In this document: in pieces, positions 54,962 through 64,000 of the stretch
Layout: each line of letters opens with the position of its first letter
How positions within the stretch are numbered: position 1 is the stretch's first letter
From: Rosistilla ulvae
GTDB taxonomy: Bacteria > Planctomycetota > Planctomycetia > Pirellulales > Pirellulaceae
Length of the DNA: 64,000 nucleotides
NCBI RefSeq assembly: GCF_007741475.1
Contig: NZ_CP036261.1
Location: forward strand, 3,100,001 to 3,164,000
Direction: 5' to 3'
The notes under the pieces: generated by a model
Databases searched by the model: none
What the model was told of the DNA's origin: nothing
Seen by the model: the letters and a program-made list of their open reading frames with translations, nothing else
Position numbers and translations under genes: made by a program

Positions 54962-56236
54962 ATGGCGCGTTACGCCCTCAAGCTTCCTACCGCAGCGATC
55001 GTCTTCATCACTCTGCTCGCTCTTTGGCAATCGCAGGGGCGCGCCTCGTGTGGTCTGGATTCGCTTTGGGATTGCCAACCGACCTCGGATTGTGCGGCTT
55101 CCGCCGAACCGACAACCGGCGGATGTGACGACGCGGCGTCCGAAGAGGCCAGCGATTGGTTGGGGGACGAGAAGAACGCGTGCGGAGTTGCGTTGGGGGG
55201 CTGGATCTCGGCGGGATTAACGCTCAATGGCGACGGCAACCGCAGCGGAACTGGGAACGCACCGTATGGATACAACAACGTCTCCGATGGTGTCGTCGTC
55301 AATCAAATGTGGCTGTTTGCCGAACGGCAGATCGCCGACGATGGGGTCGATTGGGGATTTCGAATCGACGCGATGTTCGGGACCGACGGCCCGGACAACC
55401 AAGCCTTTGCCGATGAGACTTGGGACTTTGGTTGGGACAGCGGACGCGATTATGGCGCGGCGATCCCGCAGGTCTATGGCGACTTGCGAATCAACGATCT
55501 GACGATTCGAGCGGGTTATTTTTTGACGCCGATCGGCTGGGAGAGTGTCCCGGCGCCGCTGAATTTCTTCTATTCGCACAGCTACACGTTTTATTATTCG
55601 GAGCCAAATACGCACAGCGGATTTTTGGCGTCGTACGCGGTCAACGATCGATTGACGATTAGCGGTGGTTGGACGTTGGGGATGGACAGCAGTTTTGCCA
55701 ACGATTTGGATGCATCGACGTTTCTTGGTGGAGCGACGTTGGCGCTTGGCGAACAGACGACGCTCACCTGGTCGGTGCTGGCTGGCGACTGGGGCGACGG
55801 GACCGGGCACGACGGCGTCCCGAGTCATGAAGGGGATATCTACATCCACAGCTTGATCTTGGAACATCAGCTCTCCGACCGCTTCAGCTACGTGCTGCAC
55901 AACGATCTCGGAGCGAACACCGATCAAGCGGCCGCCCCCGACGCGCGATGGTACGCGATCGTTCAATACCTAACGTATGAGATTAACGACGCGTTGCAGG
56001 CGGGGACGCGTGTCGAGTGGTTTCGCGACGATGAAGGAGTGCGGGTCGGATCGGGACCGGTCGACGCCACCGACTACTACGCCGCAACGCTTGGCCTGCA
56101 TTGGCAGCCGAACGCAAAATGGACCGTCCGGTCTGAACTGCGATGGGATGCCGCCGGTGGCAACAGCCTCCCCTTCGACGACGGCAGCGACGACGATTTC
56201 TTCACCTACGCGATCAACGCCATCCTCGCTTTCTAA
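54962..56236 (+). CDS. BBP2-type outer-membrane porin
   Basis: 424 residues with signal peptide (ALKLPTAAIVFITLLALWQSQGRA), a Cys-containing N-terminal segment, then a barrel of alternating strands opening GVALGGWISAGLTLNGDGN and including FYYSEPNTHSGFLASYAVNDRL, closing with FFTYAINAILAF (aromatic C-terminal residue). This is the putative beta-barrel porin-2 (OmpL-like) type. Substrate unknown. Own transcription unit, 153 bases after the CPBP gene. Confidence 0.87.
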   Translation: MARYALKLPTAAIVFITLLALWQSQGRASCGLDSLWDCQPTSDCAASAEPTTGGCDDAASEEASDWLGDEKNACGVALGGWISAGLTLNGDGNRSGTGNAPYGYNNVSDGVVVNQMWLFAERQIADDGVDWGFRIDAMFGTDGPDNQAFADETWDFGWDSGRDYGAAIPQVYGDLRINDLTIRAGYFLTPIGWESVPAPLNFFYSHSYTFYYSEPNTHSGFLASYAVNDRLTISGGWTLGMDSSFANDLDASTFLGGATLALGEQTTLTWSVLAGDWGDGTGHDGVPSHEGDIYIHSLILEHQLSDRFSYVLHNDLGANTDQAAAPDARWYAIVQYLTYEINDALQAGTRVEWFRDDEGVRVGSGPVDATDYYAATLGLHWQPNAKWTVRSELRWDAAGGNSLPFDDGSDDDFFTYAINAILAF

Positions 56237-56327
56237 ACGTTCCTGCTTTGATGCCGAATCGAACGCCGCTGGGTTGGGATCGCGGATCGGGGGCTTTCCA
56301 GGCGGTTGAAATATTGCGGCAGCACGA

Positions 56328-58796
56328 TCAAGCCATGGGGTCGGCGGAGATCTTCGATGCGAATTGGGCGATTGTTTCGTCCAGTTGTTGGGCTTCGATC
56401 GGTTTGGATAGGTAGGCGTCCATGCCGGCGTCCAGGCATCGCTCGCGGTCCCCTTTCATCGCCGATGCGGTCATGGCAATGATCGGGATCCTCGCCGGTT
56501 CTTGTTCGTGCGCTCGAATCGCCACGGTCGCTTCGATCCCATCCATCGTCGGCATCTGGACATCCATCAAGATCAAATCGAATGGCTCGCGTCGAAACGC
56601 GTCGACCGCCTCCTGGCCATCCTGAGCTAGGACGATTCGATGCCGCCCCTTCTTGAGCATCGCCAAGGCAACTTTTTGGTTCACGATCCCGTCTTCGACC
56701 AACAAGATTTTTAGCGGTCGTGTCGGCTCGACAGCTTCCACCGCACCGTCACGATCCGGCGCGTCCATTCCCGCGATCCTCGAGTTTTCCGCGCCGTCCG
56801 AATTCATCTGGCCGGTCGCTTCATCGGCGGATTGGATGTCGGGCGAATGGTCGACCATCAGGTCGAGGATCGTTGCGACCAATTGCGATTGAATCACCGG
56901 TTTGGTCATATAGCGGGCGATGCCTGTTTCGCGACACTTCGCATGATCGCCCTGACCGGCGGCCGACGAAATCATCACCAAGTGGCATGCATTAAATCGG
57001 GCTTCACCGCGGATGATCTGGGCAAGTTCGAATCCATCCATCTCGGGCATCATGCAATCGATCAGGGCCAGGGGAAACGGTTCACCGGCGTCCGAGGCAC
57101 GTCGCATTTCGGTGAGCGCCGTCGGCCCGCTGTCGACGCAGATCGGGTTCAGACGCCAGCCTTTTAAGATCTCATCGAGGATAAAGCGATTGGTTTGATT
57201 GTCGTCGACGACCAGCACCCGCAACCCCGACAAGGCCTCGATGTTGGGCAGGCTGCGCAGCTTGGTCGTCGAAATTGCGAAGCGCGAGGTAAAATGAAAC
57301 GTCGTGCCGCTCCCTTTTTGGCTGTCGGCCCAGATCCGCCCATTCATCAATTGGACCAATTGAGCACTGATCGCCAGCCCCAGGCCGGTGCCGCCAAAAC
57401 GCCTTGTCGTCGATGTATCCTCTTGGCTGAAGGCGGCAAAAATCGAATCGAGTTTGTCCGGCGCGATGCCGATTCCCGAATCGCGCACCGAGCAGCGCAA
57501 GACCAATTGATCGGCCGTCTGCATCTCCCGTTCGATGTTGATCAAGATCTCGCCCTGTTCGGTAAACTTGATCGCGTTACCGGCGAGATTGATCAGGACT
57601 TGGGACAATCGGATGGGATCACCGATCAAGGTGTCGGGGAGCGTGGGATCGATCCGACAACAGATTTCCAGTTGCTTTTCGCTGGCGCGGAAGGTCATCG
57701 TTTGGAGTGTCTTTTCAACACAGTCGCGCAGCTCAAAGCGAATCGATTCGAGTTCTAGTTTCCCGGCTTCGATTTTTGAGAAGTCCAAGATGTCGTTGAG
57801 CAGGCTGAGCAACGAGTCGGCCGATTGTTTGACGATCCGCAGGTATTCGTGCTGTTGGTTGTCCAAGTGCGTCCCCGCCAGGAGATCGGTCATGCCGATG
57901 ATGCCATTCATCGGCGTGCGGATCTCATGACTCATGTTCGCCAGAAATTCGCTTTTTGAAACCGTCGCCGCCTCGGCGAGATCTTTAGCGACCAACAGTT
58001 CGTTTGCCGCCTGTTGGCGTTCCCGCAGGTTGGTTGCCAAGACGCTGATGATCGCGGTCCAGGCCAGCCCAATCGTGACGATCACCGCCAGGAAACCAAT
58101 TGCAAATCTTCGCGCCCGCGCGATCGCAGCGGACCAATCTTCCGCGGCAAAGTCGATTCCCAAGACAGCGTCCAGGTTTCCATCGTCATCGAAAATTGGG
58201 GCATAAGCGCTGACCCAATCCCCCCAGCGATCGCTGTAGATCTCATCGTCGAAGGCCGCCGCGCCGGCATACGCTCTGCGAATCGATTCATCCTCTTCCT
58301 CCCAGACCTCTCCGATCACGGTTCGCCGTTCGCGGGGGCCCGAATATCTCCCATCTTGGTTGTAATCGGTTTCCGAATCGACGATCAATTGATTGCCATG
58401 GGGGGACTTGCGAAACGTATAGATGTCGGCGACCGCAGGATTGATTTTCAACCAACGGATCTGTTTTTTCAGCATCGCCAAGTAGAGCGGGTCGTCGGGC
58501 TTCGTCGCGGTGGTGATTCGCCAATGCCCCAAAGCTCGCATTTCTTCAGCATAGGTGGGGGCTAATCCTTCGATCCTCTTTTGCAGTCGGAATTTCTCGC
58601 GCTCTCCCGCCCCGTCGACAAGAAACCAACCGGCAACCAAAACGATCGGCAACACCGTCCAGGCGGTCAGTAGCATCCGATTGGAACGGGCGGTTTTCCA
58701 TAACCACACCGTGAGCGTTCCAAAGATCAGCAGGCACAACGAGACAAAAATGAAATAGTCGAGTTGGCCGATGAGTGGTTGGTTGATCGCGATCAT
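56328..58796 (-). CDS. Hybrid sensor histidine kinase with two receiver domains
   Basis: 822 residues from ATG 58796. Two N-terminal membrane helices (~10-30, ~45-65), an extracytoplasmic sensor (~70-230) containing [15 protein letters not shown] and [13 protein letters not shown] of a CACHE-like fold, a third helix (~235-258), HisKA ([14 protein letters not shown]), HATPase ([33 protein letters not shown]), REC1 ([21 protein letters not shown]) and REC2 ([22 protein letters not shown]). BarA-type layout without an Hpt domain, so the phosphorelay must go to a separate Hpt. No output gene next to it. Confidence 0.93.
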   Translation of the reverse strand: MIAINQPLIGQLDYFIFVSLCLLIFGTLTVWLWKTARSNRMLLTAWTVLPIVLVAGWFLVDGAGEREKFRLQKRIEGLAPTYAEEMRALGHWRITTATKPDDPLYLAMLKKQIRWLKINPAVADIYTFRKSPHGNQLIVDSETDYNQDGRYSGPRERRTVIGEVWEEEDESIRRAYAGAAAFDDEIYSDRWGDWVSAYAPIFDDDGNLDAVLGIDFAAEDWSAAIARARRFAIGFLAVIVTIGLAWTAIISVLATNLRERQQAANELLVAKDLAEAATVSKSEFLANMSHEIRTPMNGIIGMTDLLAGTHLDNQQHEYLRIVKQSADSLLSLLNDILDFSKIEAGKLELESIRFELRDCVEKTLQTMTFRASEKQLEICCRIDPTLPDTLIGDPIRLSQVLINLAGNAIKFTEQGEILINIEREMQTADQLVLRCSVRDSGIGIAPDKLDSIFAAFSQEDTSTTRRFGGTGLGLAISAQLVQLMNGRIWADSQKGSGTTFHFTSRFAISTTKLRSLPNIEALSGLRVLVVDDNQTNRFILDEILKGWRLNPICVDSGPTALTEMRRASDAGEPFPLALIDCMMPEMDGFELAQIIRGEARFNACHLVMISSAAGQGDHAKCRETGIARYMTKPVIQSQLVATILDLMVDHSPDIQSADEATGQMNSDGAENSRIAGMDAPDRDGAVEAVEPTRPLKILLVEDGIVNQKVALAMLKKGRHRIVLAQDGQEAVDAFRREPFDLILMDVQMPTMDGIEATVAIRAHEQEPARIPIIAMTASAMKGDRERCLDAGMDAYLSKPIEAQQLDETIAQFASKISADPMA

Positions 58797-59113
58797 GGGC
58801 CGCCCATTTCGCTGCATCGGAAAGGCTCAATCGTTCCAAAACTCGAAACGATCCGCATTCATTGTATCGCAAGCCCCTCCGCACATGCTGGGAACTCGGG
58901 ACGCGACGGTGCCGTCATTGTAACACCGCCCGACGGCGAGAGCCGAAAATTCTGCGCCGTGGAAATGGGCTGTTGTTGAGAGGAGAGCGTCTCGGTTCAA
59001 CGGCCGACGGGCGTTGTGGAAACGCCCCGAAAGAGAGGGTCGAAGAAAATCTAATCCTTACACGACTCGCTTGTTTCGGTGCTTGTTCGCACCGTACCAA
59101 TCGGCGAGGCGAA
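58797..59113. other. No gene; possible terminator hairpin of purB
   Basis: 317 bases. Near 59078-59095 CGGTGC-TTGTTC-GCACCG forms a hairpin that would lie downstream of purB on the minus strand. Its context (ACTCGCTTG...GGTGCTTG) resembles the repeat cluster at 29705. Nothing else seen. Confidence 0.4.
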
Positions 59114-60565
<1,452 letters not shown>

Positions 60566-60616
60566 TCACGCCGGCGGCATCGGACCGATTGCCCGATGCG
60601 GTCGGCAGCGTTTGCG

Positions 60617-62524
60617 TTAGGGAGTCAGGTAGGTGTATCCGGCCAGTCGTTGTTCGTAGAACTTCAGGAATTGGCCCGATTCACGTTCGTCGATCCGTCC
60701 GTTGCGGACAGCCACTTCGATCGCCGATTGCAGACGATCGATCAACGCGTCCTCGTTGTATTGAACATAACTGAGGACTTCGCGAACGGTATCGCCCTTG
60801 ACGATCGATTCGATTTCGATCGCATTGTCGTCGCCCAGATGAACGTGAACGGCATGCGTGTCGCCAAACAGATTGTGCAGGTCGCCGAGAATCTCTTGAT
60901 AAGCACCGATCAGGAACGCCCCTAGATAATAGGGTTTGTCGTTGTGAGCATGCAGCGGCAACGTCCGTTTGGTATCGCGGCGATCGACAAACGAATCGAT
61001 CTTCCCATCCGAATCGCAGGTGATGTCGCACAGCACCGCTTCGTGTACCGGTCGTTGGTCCAAACGATGGATCGGCATGATCGGGAACAATTGCTTGATC
61101 GCCCAGCTGTCGGGCATCGATTGGAACAACGAGAAGTTGCAGAAGTAGGACTCGGCCAGCATCCGGGGCAACCCTTGGAGATCGTCGGGGACGTATTCCA
61201 TCTCCGAAGTTAGCTTCAGGATCCGGTGGGCGATTGCGAAAAACATGTTCTCGGCGAGGACGCGTTGTTCCAATGGCAGATAGCCGGTGCTGAACAGATT
61301 CATTGCCATGTCCAACGATTGTTGGGCATCGTGGAACGTTTCCAGGACGTTCCGTGCCGTCAGATCGTTGTTGGACATCACCAGGTCGTGCAATGGTTGT
61401 TCGTAGTCATCGGGGACCGACGAAGGGATGTCCATCGAATTGCCCTGCGCTGTCACCCCCAGCGTGTTGAAGACCAACACGCTGTGATAGGCCGCCACGG
61501 CGCGGCCGCTTTCGGACATGATCGTCGGATGTGGAACTTCCGCTTCGTCGCACACCGTTTGGATTTGGTAGACGACGTCGTTGGCGTACTCTTGCAGCGT
61601 GTAGTTGATGCTCGATTCAAAGTTGGTTTGCGAGCCGTCGTAATCGACTCCTAGACCTCCACCGACATCCAAATATTCCAACCCCATGCCGCGGCGATGC
61701 AGGTCGACATAGACGCGGACCGCTTCGTTGATCGCCCCTTTGACCTGACGAATGTTTGTGATCTGGCTGCCCAAATGGAAATGCAGCAACTTGAAGCAGT
61801 CGGACATGTCGCGGCTTTCGAGTTCCGCGACCAACCGCAAGACTTCGCTGACGGTCAGACCAAACTTCGACCGATAGCCGCCGGAGGACTGCCATCGCCC
61901 GGCGCCGCGCGATGCCAGTTTCACTCGCACGCCCAATTGCGGTCGGACGCCCAGTTCCTCGCTGAGGCGGAGGATCAATTCCAGTTCGGAATACTTCTCG
62001 ATGATCGGGATCACGGTTCGACCCAGCTTCTGCGCCATCAACGCCATCTGGATGAATTCATCATCCTTGAAACCGTTGCAGACGATCGGCATCGATTCGT
62101 CACCCATCGCCACGACGGCTAACAACTCCGGTTTGCTGCCCGCTTCGAGTCCAAAACCGAATTCGCGACCGTATTCGACGACCTTGCGGATCACGTCGCG
62201 CTGTTGGTTGACTTTGACAGGGTAGACCAACCGGTAGTCCCCCTTGTAATCACACGACTCGATCGCCGATGCGAAACAATCATGGATCTCTCGCAAGCGA
62301 TCGCGGATGATGCCGTTGAAACGGAGCAAGACAGGCAGTTCGAGGCCGCGGTGTTCGATCCGTTCGATCAAAGACTTCAGGTCGATCGAGCGCTCCGGAT
62401 CTCGGTCGGGATGGACCGCCAGCGTTCCTTCGGGGCTGACCGAGAAATATCCCGCTCCCCAACGCGGAACGTCGTACAGTTCGCTCGCGTCGTCGATGGT
62501 CCAGGGTGCCGGAGGCTCGTTCAT
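60617..62524 (-). CDS. speA: Biosynthetic arginine decarboxylase
   Basis: 635 residues, usual length for the PLP fold III enzyme. The PLP-binding Lys is in LVYPVKVNQQRDV (~residue 100), with the opening WTIDDASELYDVPRWGAGYF of SpeA. Other conserved parts: GFGLEAGSKPELLA, LHFHLGSQITNIR, EYLDVGGGLGVDYDGS, GRAVAAYHSVLVFN. Converts arginine to agmatine for putrescine/spermidine synthesis. Same strand as purB, 138 bases upstream of it; co-transcription is possible but no functional link is seen. Confidence 0.95.
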   Translation of the reverse strand: MNEPPAPWTIDDASELYDVPRWGAGYFSVSPEGTLAVHPDRDPERSIDLKSLIERIEHRGLELPVLLRFNGIIRDRLREIHDCFASAIESCDYKGDYRLVYPVKVNQQRDVIRKVVEYGREFGFGLEAGSKPELLAVVAMGDESMPIVCNGFKDDEFIQMALMAQKLGRTVIPIIEKYSELELILRLSEELGVRPQLGVRVKLASRGAGRWQSSGGYRSKFGLTVSEVLRLVAELESRDMSDCFKLLHFHLGSQITNIRQVKGAINEAVRVYVDLHRRGMGLEYLDVGGGLGVDYDGSQTNFESSINYTLQEYANDVVYQIQTVCDEAEVPHPTIMSESGRAVAAYHSVLVFNTLGVTAQGNSMDIPSSVPDDYEQPLHDLVMSNNDLTARNVLETFHDAQQSLDMAMNLFSTGYLPLEQRVLAENMFFAIAHRILKLTSEMEYVPDDLQGLPRMLAESYFCNFSLFQSMPDSWAIKQLFPIMPIHRLDQRPVHEAVLCDITCDSDGKIDSFVDRRDTKRTLPLHAHNDKPYYLGAFLIGAYQEILGDLHNLFGDTHAVHVHLGDDNAIEIESIVKGDTVREVLSYVQYNEDALIDRLQSAIEVAVRNGRIDERESGQFLKFYEQRLAGYTYLTP

Positions 62525-62850
62525 TGGCTGCTCTAATGTTGAAGGGGAAGGTGGATGGTGGGCAGCTGGGAACAGCCGCGTGCCTAGATCGATCTGGTCT
62601 GCAAACGGCGGATGTAATTCGCCCCGTCGCCCCGTATCGTCATGCGTTTTGACGAGGGAGAAAAGGGGGCAATGCGTGGTTGCCCAAGATTTCTGGCCCG
62701 CGGACCGCTACAAGGCCTATTTCGTGCCCCGTCATTCGGCAAACCGAGCCGCGGGAAGCTGTCAAAAGATTGCTTTCTGGCTGCCGGTTCTTTACGCTGG
62801 AACCGATTCGGCGAACCGACAGGTCGCTCGACAGCTATTCACTTATCGAT
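62525..62850. other. No gene seen; divergent promoter region
   Basis: 326 bases between speA (minus) and the DUF1501 gene (plus). No repeat, terminator or operator recognised. Confidence 0.4.
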
Positions 62851-64000
62851 ATGAAGGCTCCTCTGATGAACTGGTACAAGGATGCGGTTTCACGCCGGGC
62901 GATGATGCAGTTGGCCGCCTGGCAGTCGTTTGGCGTCAGTGTGCTCTCGTTTGCCGGAGGACGATTAAAGGCTGACGACCCGTTTGCTGAGTACTCCGAC
63001 GCAGCGATCGCGGCCAAACAGGCGGGCGCGCAACCGCCGGGATCCAAATCGTCGGGGAAACGCCGCTTGATCTATCTTTTCAACGCCGGTGCGATGAGCC
63101 ATGTCGACACGTTCGACCCCAAGCCAGGGACCGATTCGCAGGGGCCTTTGGGAGCGATCGCGACCAATATCCCTGGCGTTCAGTTTGGGGAATCGTTGCC
63201 GAAGCTGGCGAGCATGGCCGACAAGCTGGCGGTGATTCGTTCGATGTCGACCGAAACTGGGGCTCACGGTCCCGGCAGCTATCTGATGCGAACCGGTTAC
63301 AAGGAGATCGCCAGCACGCGGCATCCGGGAATCGGTGCGTGGATGCAGCGGTTCAACGGCCGGATCCATCCCGCCCTGCCGCCGAGTGTCAATATCGGCG
63401 GGGGGATCGGCCCCGGTTACCTGGGCGCCAAATTTGCTCCGGTGCCGATTGGCGATCCCAATCGCGGTTTGCAGAACACCAGCGGCCCCGATTATTTGGC
63501 CGACGATCAATTCATGCGTCGGATGTATTTGAGCGCGGCGTTGGATCGCGAATTCCGCGGCAGGGTTCGGCGGAAAGAGGTCGACGGTTACGACGATCTG
63601 TATCGCGAAGCGATTCGTTTGCTCAAGAGCGACGATCTGAAGGCTTTCGATTTGGGGCTCGAATCGGACGAAGCCAAAGCGCGATATGGCAATTCGAAGA
63701 TCGGACGCGGATGTTTGTTGGCGCGGCGGTTGGTCGAAAGCGACGTTCAGTATGTGGAAGTGCAGTCCGGCGGCTGGGACATGCACAACGATATCGCCGA
63801 CGCGATGTCAACTCGCGGTGCCGAACTGGATCAAGCGTTGAGTGCGTTGATCGAAGACCTGACCGCCAGCGGATTGATTCAGGAGACGACGATCGTCGTT
63901 GCGACCGAGTTTGGCCGCAATCCATCGATCAACCAAAACGCCGGCCGCGATCATCATCCGGCCGTCTTTTCGTGTGCCATGGCGGGGGCGGGCGTGCGGC
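62851..64000 (+). CDS. DUF1501 protein, Tat-exported (3' end outside window)
   Basis: Open from ATG 62851 to the right edge (383 codons). N-terminus carries a twin-arginine-like signal (SRRAMMQLAAWQSFGVSVLSF). The DUF1501 body follows: RRLIYLFNAGAMSHVDTFDPKPG, IRSMSTETGAHGPGSYLMRTG, HPGIGAWMQRFNG, VQSGGWDMHNDIADAM, VVATEFGRNPSINQNAGRDHH. DUF1501 proteins are alkaline-phosphatase/sulfatase-fold relatives, very common in planctomycetes and usually paired with DUF1549/DUF1553 proteins. The partner would be outside the window. About 80-100 residues are missing at the end. Confidence 0.92.
   Translation, partial: MKAPLMNWYKDAVSRRAMMQLAAWQSFGVSVLSFAGGRLKADDPFAEYSDAAIAAKQAGAQPPGSKSSGKRRLIYLFNAGAMSHVDTFDPKPGTDSQGPLGAIATNIPGVQFGESLPKLASMADKLAVIRSMSTETGAHGPGSYLMRTGYKEIASTRHPGIGAWMQRFNGRIHPALPPSVNIGGGIGPGYLGAKFAPVPIGDPNRGLQNTSGPDYLADDQFMRRMYLSAALDREFRGRVRRKEVDGYDDLYREAIRLLKSDDLKAFDLGLESDEAKARYGNSKIGRGCLLARRLVESDVQYVEVQSGGWDMHNDIADAMSTRGAELDQALSALIEDLTASGLIQETTIVVATEFGRNPSINQNAGRDHHPAVFSCAMAGAGVR

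Overview
The window looks like a chromosome segment of a planctomycete, most likely from the Pirellulaceae (Rhodopirellula or Rosistilla-like). The reasons are the lineage-typical protein families seen together: two BBP7-type outer-membrane barrels, a BBP2-type porin, a DUF1559 pseudopilin-like protein, DUF1080, ThuA and PVC-type haem-binding proteins, a DUF1501 protein, a sulfatase and very large secreted PQQ-propeller proteins. GTG starts are frequent and long signal-peptide proteins are common.

Region 1 (1-15 kb) is the most accessory-looking part. It opens with a huge minus-strand DUF4011 / SF1-helicase gene that runs off the left edge (a Hhe-like defence candidate). A hypothetical gene and a NicO-type metal transporter follow. 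Next comes a tightly coupled minus-strand metal operon (11.5-6.6 kb): a His/Gly-rich PQQ propeller with EF-hands, a small secreted protein, a CobW-type GTPase, a MerC protein, a 50-residue small ORF and a hypothetical protein. It is divergent from a Fur/Zur-type regulator, and both sides carry a shared operator-like sequence. Then come a 5'-truncated HxlR gene, an XRE/Fic toxin-antitoxin pair with a perfect 20-bp palindrome in its promoter, a frameshifted gene remnant and an initiator-like tRNA-Met with its terminator.

Region 2 (15.6-30 kb) is envelope and catabolism: a prenyltransferase-fold membrane protein, a BBP7 barrel, a short SecA paralogue, and a DUF1080 gene whose end (A10 tract) is out of frame by one base with a ThuA-PVC dehydrogenase gene that has no proper start. 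A separate HEAT/haem protein, a second BBP7 barrel and a decayed moeB-rhodanese gene follow. The region ends in a cluster of palindromic repeats.

Region 3 (30-45 kb) holds a two-gene secreted PQQ operon (one protein of about 1,400 residues), a molybdate/tungstate-like ABC operon with a tandem double binding protein, a lipoprotein plus DUF1559 pair, a XylR-like AraC regulator with a 22-bp palindrome upstream, a REP-like hairpin, and small metabolic genes.

Region 4 (45-64 kb) is mostly ordinary: a NatA/NatB-type ABC exporter whose permease is fused to a CPBP protease, a sulfatase, a GAF-adenylate cyclase, argC with a coupled CPBP protease, a BBP2 porin, a hybrid histidine kinase, purB, speA, and a DUF1501 gene cut by the right edge. 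No CRISPR array, rRNA, insertion sequence or intact prophage was seen. All coordinates and translations were read by eye, so family assignments rest on motif recognition and not on database searches.
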